A DNA stretch of 11,669 nt from Halieaceae bacterium. Lineage in GTDB: Bacteria > Pseudomonadota > Gammaproteobacteria > Pseudomonadales > Halieaceae. Under the pieces are notes generated by a model. That model was not told where the DNA came from. It worked only from the letters and a program-made list of their open reading frames with translations, and searched no databases. Each line of letters starts with the position of its first letter. The first letter of the stretch is position 1. The position numbers were made by a program, and so were the translations under genes. This document shows, in pieces, positions 1 to 6,312 of the stretch. The stretch lies in contig WTHO01000190.1 of the NCBI GenBank assembly GCA_011523115.1, positions 1-11,669 on the forward strand. The letters are read 5' to 3'.

Positions 1-453
1 ATTGGTTTTTTGGGCTCGATCGCTGTGCTGTGGGTTTTCCATCAGCAATTGCCGGCGCCTGGGGAGGCGTTGGAAATCTACAGCGCCCAACGTCAGATCA
101 TGGTTAGCATTTCGTCTCTGGTGCTCATGCCCTCACTCCTGATCACTTTACTGTTTGGTCTTGCGTCGATGGCAGCCGTGCCGGGCTTTCACAGCGCTCC
201 ATGGGCATGGGGCAAGCTGGCCACCACGGTGCTCATGCTGGAAGGTAGCCTTCTGGGAATCCACAGTCCGATGAAAAAAGAGGCGGAGTTGGCGGCTTCG
301 GCGCTGGCGGACAACGCTCTGGTCGGGGAACTCGCGATGCAGTCTTCTGCTGAGCAGTGGTCACTGGTCATTATCGGTTCGGTTGCCGCAGCGAACGTCG
401 CCTTGGGTGTATGGCGGCCCCGTTTCCGCTCAAAGGTCAGTCAAGCGTCCTGA
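1..453 (+). CDS. Multi-pass membrane protein of unknown function, 5' truncated by window edge
   Basis: The reading frame is open from base 1 and ends at TGA 451-453, so the true start lies upstream; the internal TTG at base 10 is unlikely to be the start. The visible 150 residues are strongly hydrophobic. There are four likely membrane segments, counting from base 1 at about residues 1-14, 37-60, 70-88 and 119-139. A conserved-looking central stretch (SAQRQIMVSISSLVLMPSLL) precedes a second one (FHSAPWAWGK) that holds a His and two Trp. The C-terminus is short, basic and probably cytoplasmic. The pattern recalls small CopD/DUF2269-like integral membrane proteins, but I cannot assign the family with confidence and give no function. 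The gene converges on the BLUF gene and the two coding regions overlap by 17 bases, so no terminator fits between them. Confidence 0.7.
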   Translation: MGFLGSIAVLWVFHQQLPAPGEALEIYSAQRQIMVSISSLVLMPSLLITLLFGLASMAAVPGFHSAPWAWGKLATTVLMLEGSLLGIHSPMKKEAELAASALADNALVGELAMQSSAEQWSLVIIGSVAAANVALGVWRPRFRSKVSQAS

Positions 454-904
454 ACATTAAGGCCAGTCGTTTGCCGCGGCTCAGATTTTCTAAAAACTCC
501 TGAGGTTCCGCGTCCCTCGTCAGGAAATCGGAAAAGCCGCTCAGCGTCTCCAAGTCGATGCCATCTAGATTCAAAAAGCCCATCTGCCACTCGGCAAATT
601 CTCTTGATTCGGTCTCGCCCTTGAATAGGACCCGCACGCTATGGTGTCGCGGGTCCTCCTCGATTTCGCTGAACGTTTTCTTGACAGAGAACTCGTTTCC
701 CTCAAGGACCTGATAAAAGCAGCCCTCGCGATATAGGAGTAGTCCCGTGACGCCTCGCTCGTCGTTGGCGTGGCGAGCCACAGCGAGCAACTCGACCAAA
801 TCGATCTGAGAAAAAGGTGCTACCTCAGTACTGACATAGCCAAGGTGGTAAAGGGGTTCATCGGAGGGTAGTGGAGGACTGCTGGAAGTCGCGTGCTGTG
901 ACAT
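437..904 (-). CDS. Short BLUF-domain blue-light sensor (PixD/PapB-like, no output domain)
   Basis: This 155-residue protein is a BLUF (blue light using FAD) photoreceptor. The flavin-binding and photocycle residues are visible: Tyr23 in LYHLGYVS, Asn47 in the AR-x-x-N motif, Gln65 in FYQVLEG, and Trp106 and Met108 in WQMGF. Their spacing matches Tyr21, Asn45, Gln63, Trp104 and Met106 of AppA with a constant offset of two. The DPRH motif (84-87) is also typical. After the BLUF fold (about 17-110) there are only about 45 residues, probably two helices as in PixD-type proteins. No EAL, GGDEF, cyclase or SCHIC domain is present, so it must signal by binding a partner. ATG 902-904 has a GAAGG ribosome site about 9 bases upstream. 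It is divergent from acsF and shares its upstream region, which suggests a role in light control of pigment genes; that role is inferred. Confidence 0.93.
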   Translation of the reverse strand: MSQHATSSSPPLPSDEPLYHLGYVSTEVAPFSQIDLVELLAVARHANDERGVTGLLLYREGCFYQVLEGNEFSVKKTFSEIEEDPRHHSVRVLFKGETESREFAEWQMGFLNLDGIDLETLSGFSDFLTRDAEPQEFLENLSRGKRLALMFRTLD

Positions 905-966
905 GGTGGGGTGCCTTCATTGCAATGTCTTGTGCATCAATGCCTATCCCCCACCACGGAGCTTGC

Positions 967-995
967 TTGCTAGATAGGCTTTAGTCAAATAAAAT
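967..995 (+). promoter_or_regulatory. Candidate sigma70-type promoter of acsF
   Basis: A -35-like TTGCTA (967-972, 4 of 6 consensus) and a -10-like TAAAAT (990-995, 5 of 6) are separated by exactly 17 bases. The predicted transcription start is near 1002, giving a leader of about 86 bases before the acsF ATG. The -10 lies inside the first of two operator-like repeats, and the second starts just after the predicted start site. This layout suits a promoter closed by a bound repressor. Assigned by eye only; weak -35 matches are common by chance. Confidence 0.45.
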
Positions 996-1024
996 TGACA
1001 GATTAATGTTAAATAAAGTGGACA
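983..1024. promoter_or_regulatory. Tandem PpsR/CrtJ-type operator (TGT-N12-ACA) upstream of acsF
   Basis: Bases 1007-1024 (TGTTAAATAAAGTGGACA) match the PpsR/CrtJ consensus TGT-N12-ACA exactly. Bases 983-1000 (AGTCAAATAAAATTGACA) are a second copy with one changed base in the left half-site. The two agree at 14 of 17 positions from 984-1000 against 1008-1024, with a centre-to-centre distance of 24 bases and a 6-base gap. PpsR/CrtJ is known in purple phototrophs to bind paired palindromes cooperatively and to repress bch, crt and puc genes under oxygen or strong light. The position, overlapping the candidate promoter of a bacteriochlorophyll gene, fits that role. The assignment to PpsR is inference, as the regulator is not encoded in this window. 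Confidence 0.6.
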
Positions 1025-1087
1025 AAAATAGGGACAAGCCCCGATTTGCATTCAGAAGGGGCCTGATCATTGACAGGGGGGGATGCC

Positions 1088-2155
1088 ATGACGGAAGCAC
1101 CCGCGGGTAGTGCAGCACCGAATCTGACCACGCAGCAGGCGCTGGAGAGCCAGCCTTTAGCGCCGAGGTTTTATCGCACTGATTATGCTGCGATGGAGCA
1201 TATTGACGTTGCACCCGTGCGTGCGGAGTGGGATCAGATGATGCGAGACTTCGAGCTCGACACAAATCGTGGTCACTTCAAACAGAACTATGAATACGAC
1301 CCCAGTATTCTTGAGTCAGACCCTGAGCTGAAGGAAGAATTTCTCGATCTGCTGGTTTCTTCTATCACCGCCGAATATTCGGGTTGCGTGCTGTACCAGG
1401 AAATTGAAAAGAACGTCAGCAACCCGGATATCGCCAAGCTGATGCGATACATGGCCCGGGACGAGTCCCGGCACGCGGGCTTCATCAACAAGGCGCTCAA
1501 TAAATTGGGCGTCGCCGTTGATCTCGGGGTGTTAAAGCGGGAGAAGGAGTATACCTACTTCAAGCCCAAGTACATTTACTACGCCACGTATCTGTCAGAG
1601 AAAATCGGTTACGCGCGCTACATCACGATTTATCGTCACCTCGAACGACACCCCGAGAAGCGATTCCATCCGATCTTCAAATGGTTTCTGGAGTGGTGCA
1701 ACGACGAGTTCGCTCACGGCGAGGCTTTTGCGCTGATCATGCGCTCCGACCCCAAGTTACTCAGCGGGGTCAATAAACTGTGGATTCGTTTTTTCCTCCT
1801 CGCTGTTTACTCGACCATGTATGTCAGAGACCACTCCCGTCCCAAGCTCTATGAGGCGTTTGGTATGGATGTGACCGAGTTTGATTACACGGTGTTCGAC
1901 ATCACCACCGAGATATCGCGCCAAGTGTTCCCGCTGACACTGAACACCGATGATCCCCGGTTTCGCGCCGGGCTCGAGCGAATGCGCGCACTGCAGGTGG
2001 CCCGCGATGCGCTTGAGGGGCAGCGAGGTCCGGTGGCGACGCTGAAGAAGCTGGGTTACATGGTCGGCTCCGGGCTGACCTTTGCGCGATTGTTCCTGTT
2101 ACCCACCCATGCCAACACTATCCCCGATCAGGTGCGGATGCAGCCTGCCTGGTAG
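1088..2155 (+). CDS. acsF: Aerobic Mg-protoporphyrin IX monomethyl ester (oxidative) cyclase AcsF
   Basis: AcsF is a diiron monooxygenase that closes the fifth (E) ring of bacteriochlorophyll, turning Mg-protoporphyrin IX monomethyl ester into divinyl protochlorophyllide with O2. The 355-residue protein has the expected family length. From the ATG, the ferritin-like iron ligands are Glu96 (TAEYSG), Glu126 and His129 (DESRH), and Glu207 and His210 (DEFAHGEAF). The stretches [14 protein letters not shown] and [12 protein letters not shown] are also typical. I chose ATG 1088 over the in-frame TTG 1070 because the purine-rich AGGGGGGGA at 1075-1083 would be its ribosome site and the family's N-terminus is variable. 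Upstream lie a promoter and tandem PpsR-type operators. No other bch, puf, puh or crt gene and no bciE-like partner gene is visible here, so it is either separate from the main photosynthesis cluster or at its outer edge. Confidence 0.96.
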   Translation: MTEAPAGSAAPNLTTQQALESQPLAPRFYRTDYAAMEHIDVAPVRAEWDQMMRDFELDTNRGHFKQNYEYDPSILESDPELKEEFLDLLVSSITAEYSGCVLYQEIEKNVSNPDIAKLMRYMARDESRHAGFINKALNKLGVAVDLGVLKREKEYTYFKPKYIYYATYLSEKIGYARYITIYRHLERHPEKRFHPIFKWFLEWCNDEFAHGEAFALIMRSDPKLLSGVNKLWIRFFLLAVYSTMYVRDHSRPKLYEAFGMDVTEFDYTVFDITTEISRQVFPLTLNTDDPRFRAGLERMRALQVARDALEGQRGPVATLKKLGYMVGSGLTFARLFLLPTHANTIPDQVRMQPAW

Positions 2156-2170
2156 CGTGGAGTAGCCAAC

Positions 2171-2194
2171 AGGCCGCGCGCAACAACGCGGCCT
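2171..2194 (+). terminator. Hairpin after acsF, probable terminator
   Basis: AGGCCGCG (2171-2178) and CGCGGCCT (2187-2194) form a perfect 8-bp stem with an 8-base loop, starting 16 bases after the acsF stop. The following sequence (TCCTCA) lacks a proper T-tract, so it is an imperfect intrinsic terminator or an mRNA-stabilising hairpin. From here to base 2365 I see no gene, no convincing promoter and no other repeat. Confidence 0.5.
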
Positions 2195-2365
2195 TCCTCA
2201 CCTGATTCTGCTCCGATCCATTGCAGCAAGCGGGTCAGTGCGCCCTCGATAACCCGCGTAAACGGTGCGTGTTGGGGGCAACTTTTGATGCCGACAGTGG
2301 CAGGACTGTTCTCAACTCTGCCGGTTTGATAGGTTGGCGCTTCCAGTATTCCTCGAGGTATCACC

Positions 2366-3139
2366 GTGTCTGTTATCGAAGTACATCAAGAAGCCGGTGT
2401 CGCGCTCGTGACCTTAAATCGTCCCGACGCGCATAACGCACTCAATAGAGAATTGTCTGAGGCCATCATCGCCACCTTTGCCGACCTCGCAGCCGATGAG
2501 GGAGTGCGAGCCATTGTGTTGACCGGTTCGGGCCGCGCGTTTTGCGCGGGGGTCGACCTGAAAGCGTTGACGGATGAGCCCGAGCTACTGTCGAGCGGAC
2601 TCGGCCTCGGGCCGGAGTCGCCGATTGTGGTCGCACTGGAGCAGTGCCCCCAGCCCATCATCGGTGCCGTTAATGGTGCGGCAGTCACAGGTGGGTTTGA
2701 GCTGGCTCTGGCCTGTGATTATCTATTTGCCAGTGAGCACGCGCGCTTTGCCGACACCCACGCCCGAGTGGGTATCTTGCCCGGTTGGGGTTTGTCGCAG
2801 AAGTTATCGCGAATCATCGGTATCAATCGCGCGCGCGAGATGAGTTTGACCGGCAATTTCATTGATGCCGAGCGCGCCGAGGCGTGGGGTCTGGTCAATC
2901 GGGTCTGCACCGCAGAAAGTCTGCTCGATGAGGCGTTGGCGAGCGCAGCCCAAATCGCCGATGCCGACCCCAAAGCCGTATTCGCGCTGAAGGCGCTGAT
3001 GAATGATGGCGTCAAGAAGGCGCTGGGTGACGCGCTGGTGCTTGAGGGCGAGCGCGGCAATGCCTTTGCCAAGACCGTGGACTACAGCCAGATGAGCGCC
3101 CGGCTGGCGTCGCTGCGCCAACGAGCTGCCAAGCAATGA
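2366..3139 (+). CDS. Enoyl-CoA hydratase/isomerase (crotonase) family protein
   Basis: This 257-residue protein has the standard crotonase length and fold. The N-terminal strand leads to NRPDAHNALN (18-27). The first oxyanion-hole segment is RAFCAGVDLK (57-66), and the second is NGAAVTGGFELALACD (103-118). Of the two catalytic glutamates of rat mitochondrial hydratase, Glu144 aligns with Glu112 here, but the Glu164 position is His132 in ADTHARVGILPGWG. Water addition to enoyl-CoA is therefore not assured, and the real reaction may be isomerisation or another acyl-CoA reaction. The variant motif occurs widely in annotated EchA-type paralogues, so it is probably not a mutation. The start is GTG 2366, with GAGG 2355-2358 seven bases upstream. 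It is the first gene of a likely operon with the next three genes. The substrate cannot be told from the sequence. Confidence 0.9.
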   Translation: MSVIEVHQEAGVALVTLNRPDAHNALNRELSEAIIATFADLAADEGVRAIVLTGSGRAFCAGVDLKALTDEPELLSSGLGLGPESPIVVALEQCPQPIIGAVNGAAVTGGFELALACDYLFASEHARFADTHARVGILPGWGLSQKLSRIIGINRAREMSLTGNFIDAERAEAWGLVNRVCTAESLLDEALASAAQIADADPKAVFALKALMNDGVKKALGDALVLEGERGNAFAKTVDYSQMSARLASLRQRAAKQ

Positions 3140-3197
3140 CATCAGGGCGCGCTATCGTGACATCATCCGCTTCGTTTCGTGAGGAGCCCATCAGGCC

Positions 3198-3746
3198 ATG
3201 ATGGGTTTGGTGAGTGGCGTCCTGCTTTGGAGCGGCGCGCACCTATTTCAACGCGTCGCGCCTGAGGCACGAGCGCGGCTCGGTAATGCGGGCAGGCCAC
3301 TGATGGCGCTGCTCTTGTTGGCCTCTGTGGTACTGATGGCCTTGGGTTACCAGCAGGCCTCGACCACGGTGTGGTGGGGTCGCCAGGCCACGTGGGTTGG
3401 GGTGAACAACGTGTTGGTGTACCTGGGCTTTTACTTTATTGTCGGATCGCAGCTGCGCACCCGCGTTGCAGGCGTGATTCGTCACCCGCAGTTGACGGCG
3501 GTGAAGCTGTGGGCGCTGGCGCATCTGCTCGTGAATGGCGACTCCGCGTCGCTAATACTTTTCGGTGGTCTGCTCGTGTGGGCAGTGCTCGAAGTGGTGA
3601 TCATCAATAAACAGGACGGCAAGTCTCCGCTAAACAAGCCTGATCCGTCACTGCCGCGGGAGTGCGCAGCCATTGGTGCCACACTGGCACTGTATGGCGT
3701 GGCGGCCTATGTCCATGGATGGTTGGGGTATCCAGTGCATGGCTGA
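3198..3746 (+). CDS. NnrU / Z-ISO family integral membrane protein
   Basis: A 182-residue membrane protein with about five hydrophobic segments (near 4-17, 33-52, 66-86, 104-136 and 156-176). The family signature is RHPQLTAVKLWALAHLLVNGD at about residues 95-115 (core HPQLTAVKLWALAHLLVNGD), and an early conserved His15 lies in GAHLFQR. NnrU was named from denitrification loci; its plant and cyanobacterial relative Z-ISO is a heme-b 15-cis-zeta-carotene isomerase. His15, His96 and His109 are candidate heme ligands by analogy only. Proteobacteria that use CrtI do not need a Z-ISO, so a carotenoid role should not be assumed. GAGGAG (3181-3186) lies 11 bases before ATG 3198; the next codon is also ATG and could serve instead. 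The gene follows the crotonase gene after 58 bases and precedes the glycosylase gene by 15. Confidence 0.88.
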   Translation: MMGLVSGVLLWSGAHLFQRVAPEARARLGNAGRPLMALLLLASVVLMALGYQQASTTVWWGRQATWVGVNNVLVYLGFYFIVGSQLRTRVAGVIRHPQLTAVKLWALAHLLVNGDSASLILFGGLLVWAVLEVVIINKQDGKSPLNKPDPSLPRECAAIGATLALYGVAAYVHGWLGYPVHG

Positions 3747-3761
3747 CACCGGCTTCGTCCC

Positions 3762-4394
3762 GTGAGACGGAGATTCGCCCTGACAGACGCGCACATCCGC
3801 AAAGCGCTGGATGCGTTGGCCGAGGACCACACGTCAGTGGCGCGAGCCATTGCTCAGGTGGGGTACCCCTCGTCGCGGCGACGAGAACATTCCTTCGAAT
3901 CTCTGGCGAGAATCGTGATGGGCCAGCAACTATCGGTCAAAGCCGCCGCCACCATTGCCCAGCGGGTTGACGCGACGGTAGGGGGTGCATTGCAGCCCGA
4001 GAGCTTGCTCGCCACCGCCCCGGACCAACTCAGAGCTGCGGGGCTCTCGCGTCAGAAAATAGGTTATCTGCAGTCCTTGGCAGAGGCAGTGCTCTCCGGT
4101 GACTTACCGATCGAAATCCTGCCCGAGCTCACCGATGAGGAAGTCGAGGCCGCGATTACGGCTGTGCGGGGTTTCGGGCGCTGGTCCGCGCACATGTACA
4201 TGATGTTCTCGCTTGGGCGCCCTGACATTTGGCCCAGCGGTGATCTTGCGGTGCGGGTCGGGTTTGGCCGGATAATGGGTTGGAAAGACCGCCCGGATGA
4301 GAAAAAGGTGATCTTTGAAGGTGGCGCCTTTTCCCCCTACCGCAGTGCGCTGGCCTTGCTGTGCTGGCAATTCTATAGCGAGGCGCCATTGTGA
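3762..4394 (+). CDS. AlkA/Mag1-type DNA-3-methyladenine glycosylase (HhH-GPD)
   Basis: The product is a base-excision repair glycosylase that removes alkylated purines from DNA. The short form (about 204-210 residues) resembles the single-domain Mag1/AlkA group and lacks the N-terminal domain of E. coli AlkA. Visible features are the FESLARIVMGQQLSVKAA segment (45-62), the LSRQK loop (95-99), the helix-hairpin-helix LTDEEVEAAI...VRGFGRWSA (123-143), and the catalytic Asp161 in WPSGDLAV. No iron-sulfur cysteine cluster is present, which argues against an endonuclease III type. The start is uncertain. GTG 3762 has no clear ribosome site, while a CTG at 3780 has CGGAG ending seven bases upstream, which would shorten the protein by six residues. 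The stop overlaps the tadA start by four bases (GTGA), so the two are probably translationally coupled. Confidence 0.9.
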   Translation: MRRRFALTDAHIRKALDALAEDHTSVARAIAQVGYPSSRRREHSFESLARIVMGQQLSVKAAATIAQRVDATVGGALQPESLLATAPDQLRAAGLSRQKIGYLQSLAEAVLSGDLPIEILPELTDEEVEAAITAVRGFGRWSAHMYMMFSLGRPDIWPSGDLAVRVGFGRIMGWKDRPDEKKVIFEGGAFSPYRSALALLCWQFYSEAPL

Positions 4395-4876
4395 GTTTCA
4401 GTGAGTGGGATCGGCGTTGCATGACCTTGGCCTTGGAAGAGGCCCAGCGGGCGGCTGACCGGGGCGAGGTGCCGGTGGGGGCGGTGCTGACGCGTGACGA
4501 GGTGGTGCTCGCCCATGGCGGCAACGCGCAGATAGAGCTTCACGACGCGACGGCCCACGCCGAAATTCGGGTTTTGAGAGAAGCGGGCGTCAGGGACGGT
4601 AATTATCGGCTTCCGGGCACAACCCTTTATGTGACGCTGGAACCCTGCACGATGTGCTGCGGGGCCCTGGTGCATGCGCGTGTCGAGACAGTGATTTTTG
4701 CCGCGCGGGAGCCCCGTGCGGGCGCGGTGGTCAGCACGGCGTCGGTACTGGATAACCCGGCGCTGAATCATCGGGTAGTGTGGCATGAGGGACTGCTGGG
4801 CGACGAGAGTGCTCTGCTGCTGCGCCAGTTTTTTCAACTCCGCAGGGGCGCCGCTGCAGATGAGGCTGCCGACTGA
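4391..4876 (+). CDS. tadA: tRNA-specific adenosine deaminase TadA
   Basis: TadA deaminates adenosine 34 to inosine in the anticodon of tRNA-Arg(ACG), an essential step for reading CGN codons. The 161-residue protein carries the full zinc deaminase signature: His56 and catalytic Glu58 in AHAEI, and Cys86 and Cys89 in EPCTMC. Other family features are EVPVGAVL (26-33), where the substrate pocket begins, and GNYRLPGTTLYVTLEP (70-85). The residue after the second zinc Cys is another Cys (90) where Ala is common, a mild variation. The start is GTG 4391 with GAGG 4380-4383 seven bases upstream, inside the end of the glycosylase gene. It converges on mltF with only 14 bases between the stops. tadA next to mltF and purL is a neighbourhood also known from E. 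coli relatives. Confidence 0.96.
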   Translation: MSFSEWDRRCMTLALEEAQRAADRGEVPVGAVLTRDEVVLAHGGNAQIELHDATAHAEIRVLREAGVRDGNYRLPGTTLYVTLEPCTMCCGALVHARVETVIFAAREPRAGAVVSTASVLDNPALNHRVVWHEGLLGDESALLLRQFFQLRRGAAADEAAD

Positions 4877-4887
4877 CGAACGTCGGC
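4868..4887. terminator. Weak hairpin between convergent tadA and mltF
   Basis: GCCGAC (4868-4873) and GTCGGC (4882-4887) can form a 6-bp stem with an 8-base loop. It covers the tadA stop codon and ends just before the mltF stop. A short GCTTTA follows on the plus strand. It is the only candidate bidirectional terminator in this tight convergent junction. It is short and lacks a real T-tract, so it may be chance. Confidence 0.3.
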
Positions 4888-4890
4888 GCT

Positions 4891-6312
4891 TTACAGAATC
4901 GGTGAGTGCGTTTTTTGCAGGTACTCCGGCAGCAGATCATCCAGAACAATGGGTGGCGATATCCGGCTGTGGGGGAGATTCTGCAGTGACAGCATGCCCT
5001 CGTAGTGTCGGATGTTGTCGACGTAGGTCACCGCGGTCTGGCCCTCAGCAAAGCCGAATTTGGTAATGGGAAAGAAGTCAGGGTTCTGCAGTTTCGGTAG
5101 ATGAGTCCGGACATCCTGCCAGAAGTGTGGGTTGCCACCAGCACGCTCCGTCAGCACCCGCGCATCTTCAAGATGACCCAAGCCAATGTTGTAAGCAGCC
5201 AACGCCATGGAGGTGCGGTGAGGCTCTTCGATATCAGAAGGCAGGCGTCGCAACAGGTTTTTGAAAAATCGTGCACCACCCCGCAAGCTCTGTCCGGCAT
5301 CAGTGCGGTCCGCCACCCCCATCTCGCTCGCGGTTGCCCGCGTCAACATCATCATGCCCTCAACGCCGGTGCGTGAATGCGCTGTCGGGTTCCAATGTGA
5401 TTCCTGATACGCAATGGCTGCGAGCAACCGCCAGTCCATCTGGTATTCATCCGCGACCGTCTCAAGCAGTGTCCGCCACGCGGGTAGATCGCTTTGAATT
5501 TTGCGTTGAAAAGTGAGCGAACCCACCCGGGATACGTTCTCGTAGCGACCAAAATGCTGCCGCCGTAATTGGGCAATAAAGCCAGACTCTCCGGCGTCGG
5601 TGATAAAGCCATTGACCGTTTCCAGGAACTGCGTCGCCGTGGTGGATTGAGGGAGATACCACACTATGGGGGTCGGCGTGCCGATCTCCATCGCCGCCAC
5701 CACACGCGGGAACAAGGGCTGTTGCACGCTGAACTCAATGGAATCAACGACCGCCAGCTCCGCCTTCTCTTCGGTGATCAGTTGCATTAACTCCAGCGAG
5801 TCCGCAGCGTGAACCTCGCGCCAGGACAACTCGGGGTAATCTTCTCTCAGCCGCATGAGCACTTGGGCATGTACGCTTCCCGCCACGATGACGATATCTC
5901 TATCGACCAGATCTCGAAGCGTTTTGGGTCGTTGCGCACCGGATTTATAAACGACCAAGGGTTGCTGCTCCAGATACGGCTCGGATGCCAAAAACCGGGC
6001 GTCCCGCTCCGCACTCTGGCTGAGACCCGCCGCGGCAAGGTGTGCCTGACCCGAGGCGATCATGTCGAATACCTCGGGCAAGCTGAAAGCGACTTTGATG
6101 CGCAGGGACAGATTGTGCTCTCTGGCGAATTGTCTGATCAGCGCATAATCGAACCCCGAGGCCCGATCACCCTCAAAATAGTAGGTCGTTGGGGTATTTC
6201 GCGTGACAACCACCAGTTCGTCGCCAGATTCGGGCGACGCAAGCTCCGAGTTGTCCGCGCACCCTGATAGCAGTCCGGTGAGCAAAAAGAATAACAAGAC
6301 GAGTCGGGGCAT
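4891..6312 (-). CDS. mltF: Membrane-bound lytic murein transglycosylase F (lipoprotein)
   Basis: MltF cleaves peptidoglycan between MurNAc and GlcNAc, forming 1,6-anhydro ends, from the periplasmic face of the outer membrane. The 473-residue protein begins with a lipoprotein signal (MPRLVLLFFLLTGLLSGC) whose lipobox is LSGC with Cys18 as the lipidated residue; Ala-Asp follow it. Residues about 32-258 form a solute-binding (SBP_bac_3-like) regulatory domain. Residues about 280-410 form the SLT catalytic domain, with catalytic Glu304 in AYQESHWNP, then GVEGMMMLT and the AYN motif in ALAAYNIGLGH. This domain order is diagnostic of MltF. The start is the only reasonable ATG for the signal peptide. 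No good ribosome site lies close upstream; a TACAAT at 6324-6319 sits so near the ATG that a leaderless transcript is possible. The gene is divergent from purL. Confidence 0.96.
   Translation of the reverse strand: MPRLVLLFFLLTGLLSGCADNSELASPESGDELVVVTRNTPTTYYFEGDRASGFDYALIRQFAREHNLSLRIKVAFSLPEVFDMIASGQAHLAAAGLSQSAERDARFLASEPYLEQQPLVVYKSGAQRPKTLRDLVDRDIVIVAGSVHAQVLMRLREDYPELSWREVHAADSLELMQLITEEKAELAVVDSIEFSVQQPLFPRVVAAMEIGTPTPIVWYLPQSTTATQFLETVNGFITDAGESGFIAQLRRQHFGRYENVSRVGSLTFQRKIQSDLPAWRTLLETVADEYQMDWRLLAAIAYQESHWNPTAHSRTGVEGMMMLTRATASEMGVADRTDAGQSLRGGARFFKNLLRRLPSDIEEPHRTSMALAAYNIGLGHLEDARVLTERAGGNPHFWQDVRTHLPKLQNPDFFPITKFGFAEGQTAVTYVDNIRHYEGMLSLQNLPHSRISPPIVLDDLLPEYLQKTHSPIL

Noticed and set aside
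918..927. Perfect 10-bp palindrome CATTGCAATG upstream of the BLUF gene
   Set aside because: It overlaps the ribosome site region, is short and AT-balanced, and has no second copy; it may well be chance, so it was not called an operator.
1038..1062. GCCCC/GGGGC stem in the acsF leader
   Set aside because: Only 5 bp with a 15-base loop; not enough for a terminator or riboswitch call.
994..1076. 8-base direct repeat ATTGACAG at 994-1001 and 1069-1076
   Set aside because: Too short to be meaningful. One copy is explained by the operator box, and the other sits at the ribosome site, 75 bases away.
2128..2364. Minus-strand open frame across the acsF-crotonase gap
   Set aside because: It runs into the acsF end, contains the hairpin, and its product has no family resemblance; no ribosome site seen.
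3198..3746. Calling this gene a carotenoid isomerase (Z-ISO)
   Set aside because: Family homology alone does not support it, and proteobacterial CrtI pathways do not need this enzyme.
4373..4837. Minus-strand open frame of 154 codons opposite tadA
   Set aside because: tadA on the plus strand has all catalytic motifs; the antisense frame has no recognisable features and no ribosome site.
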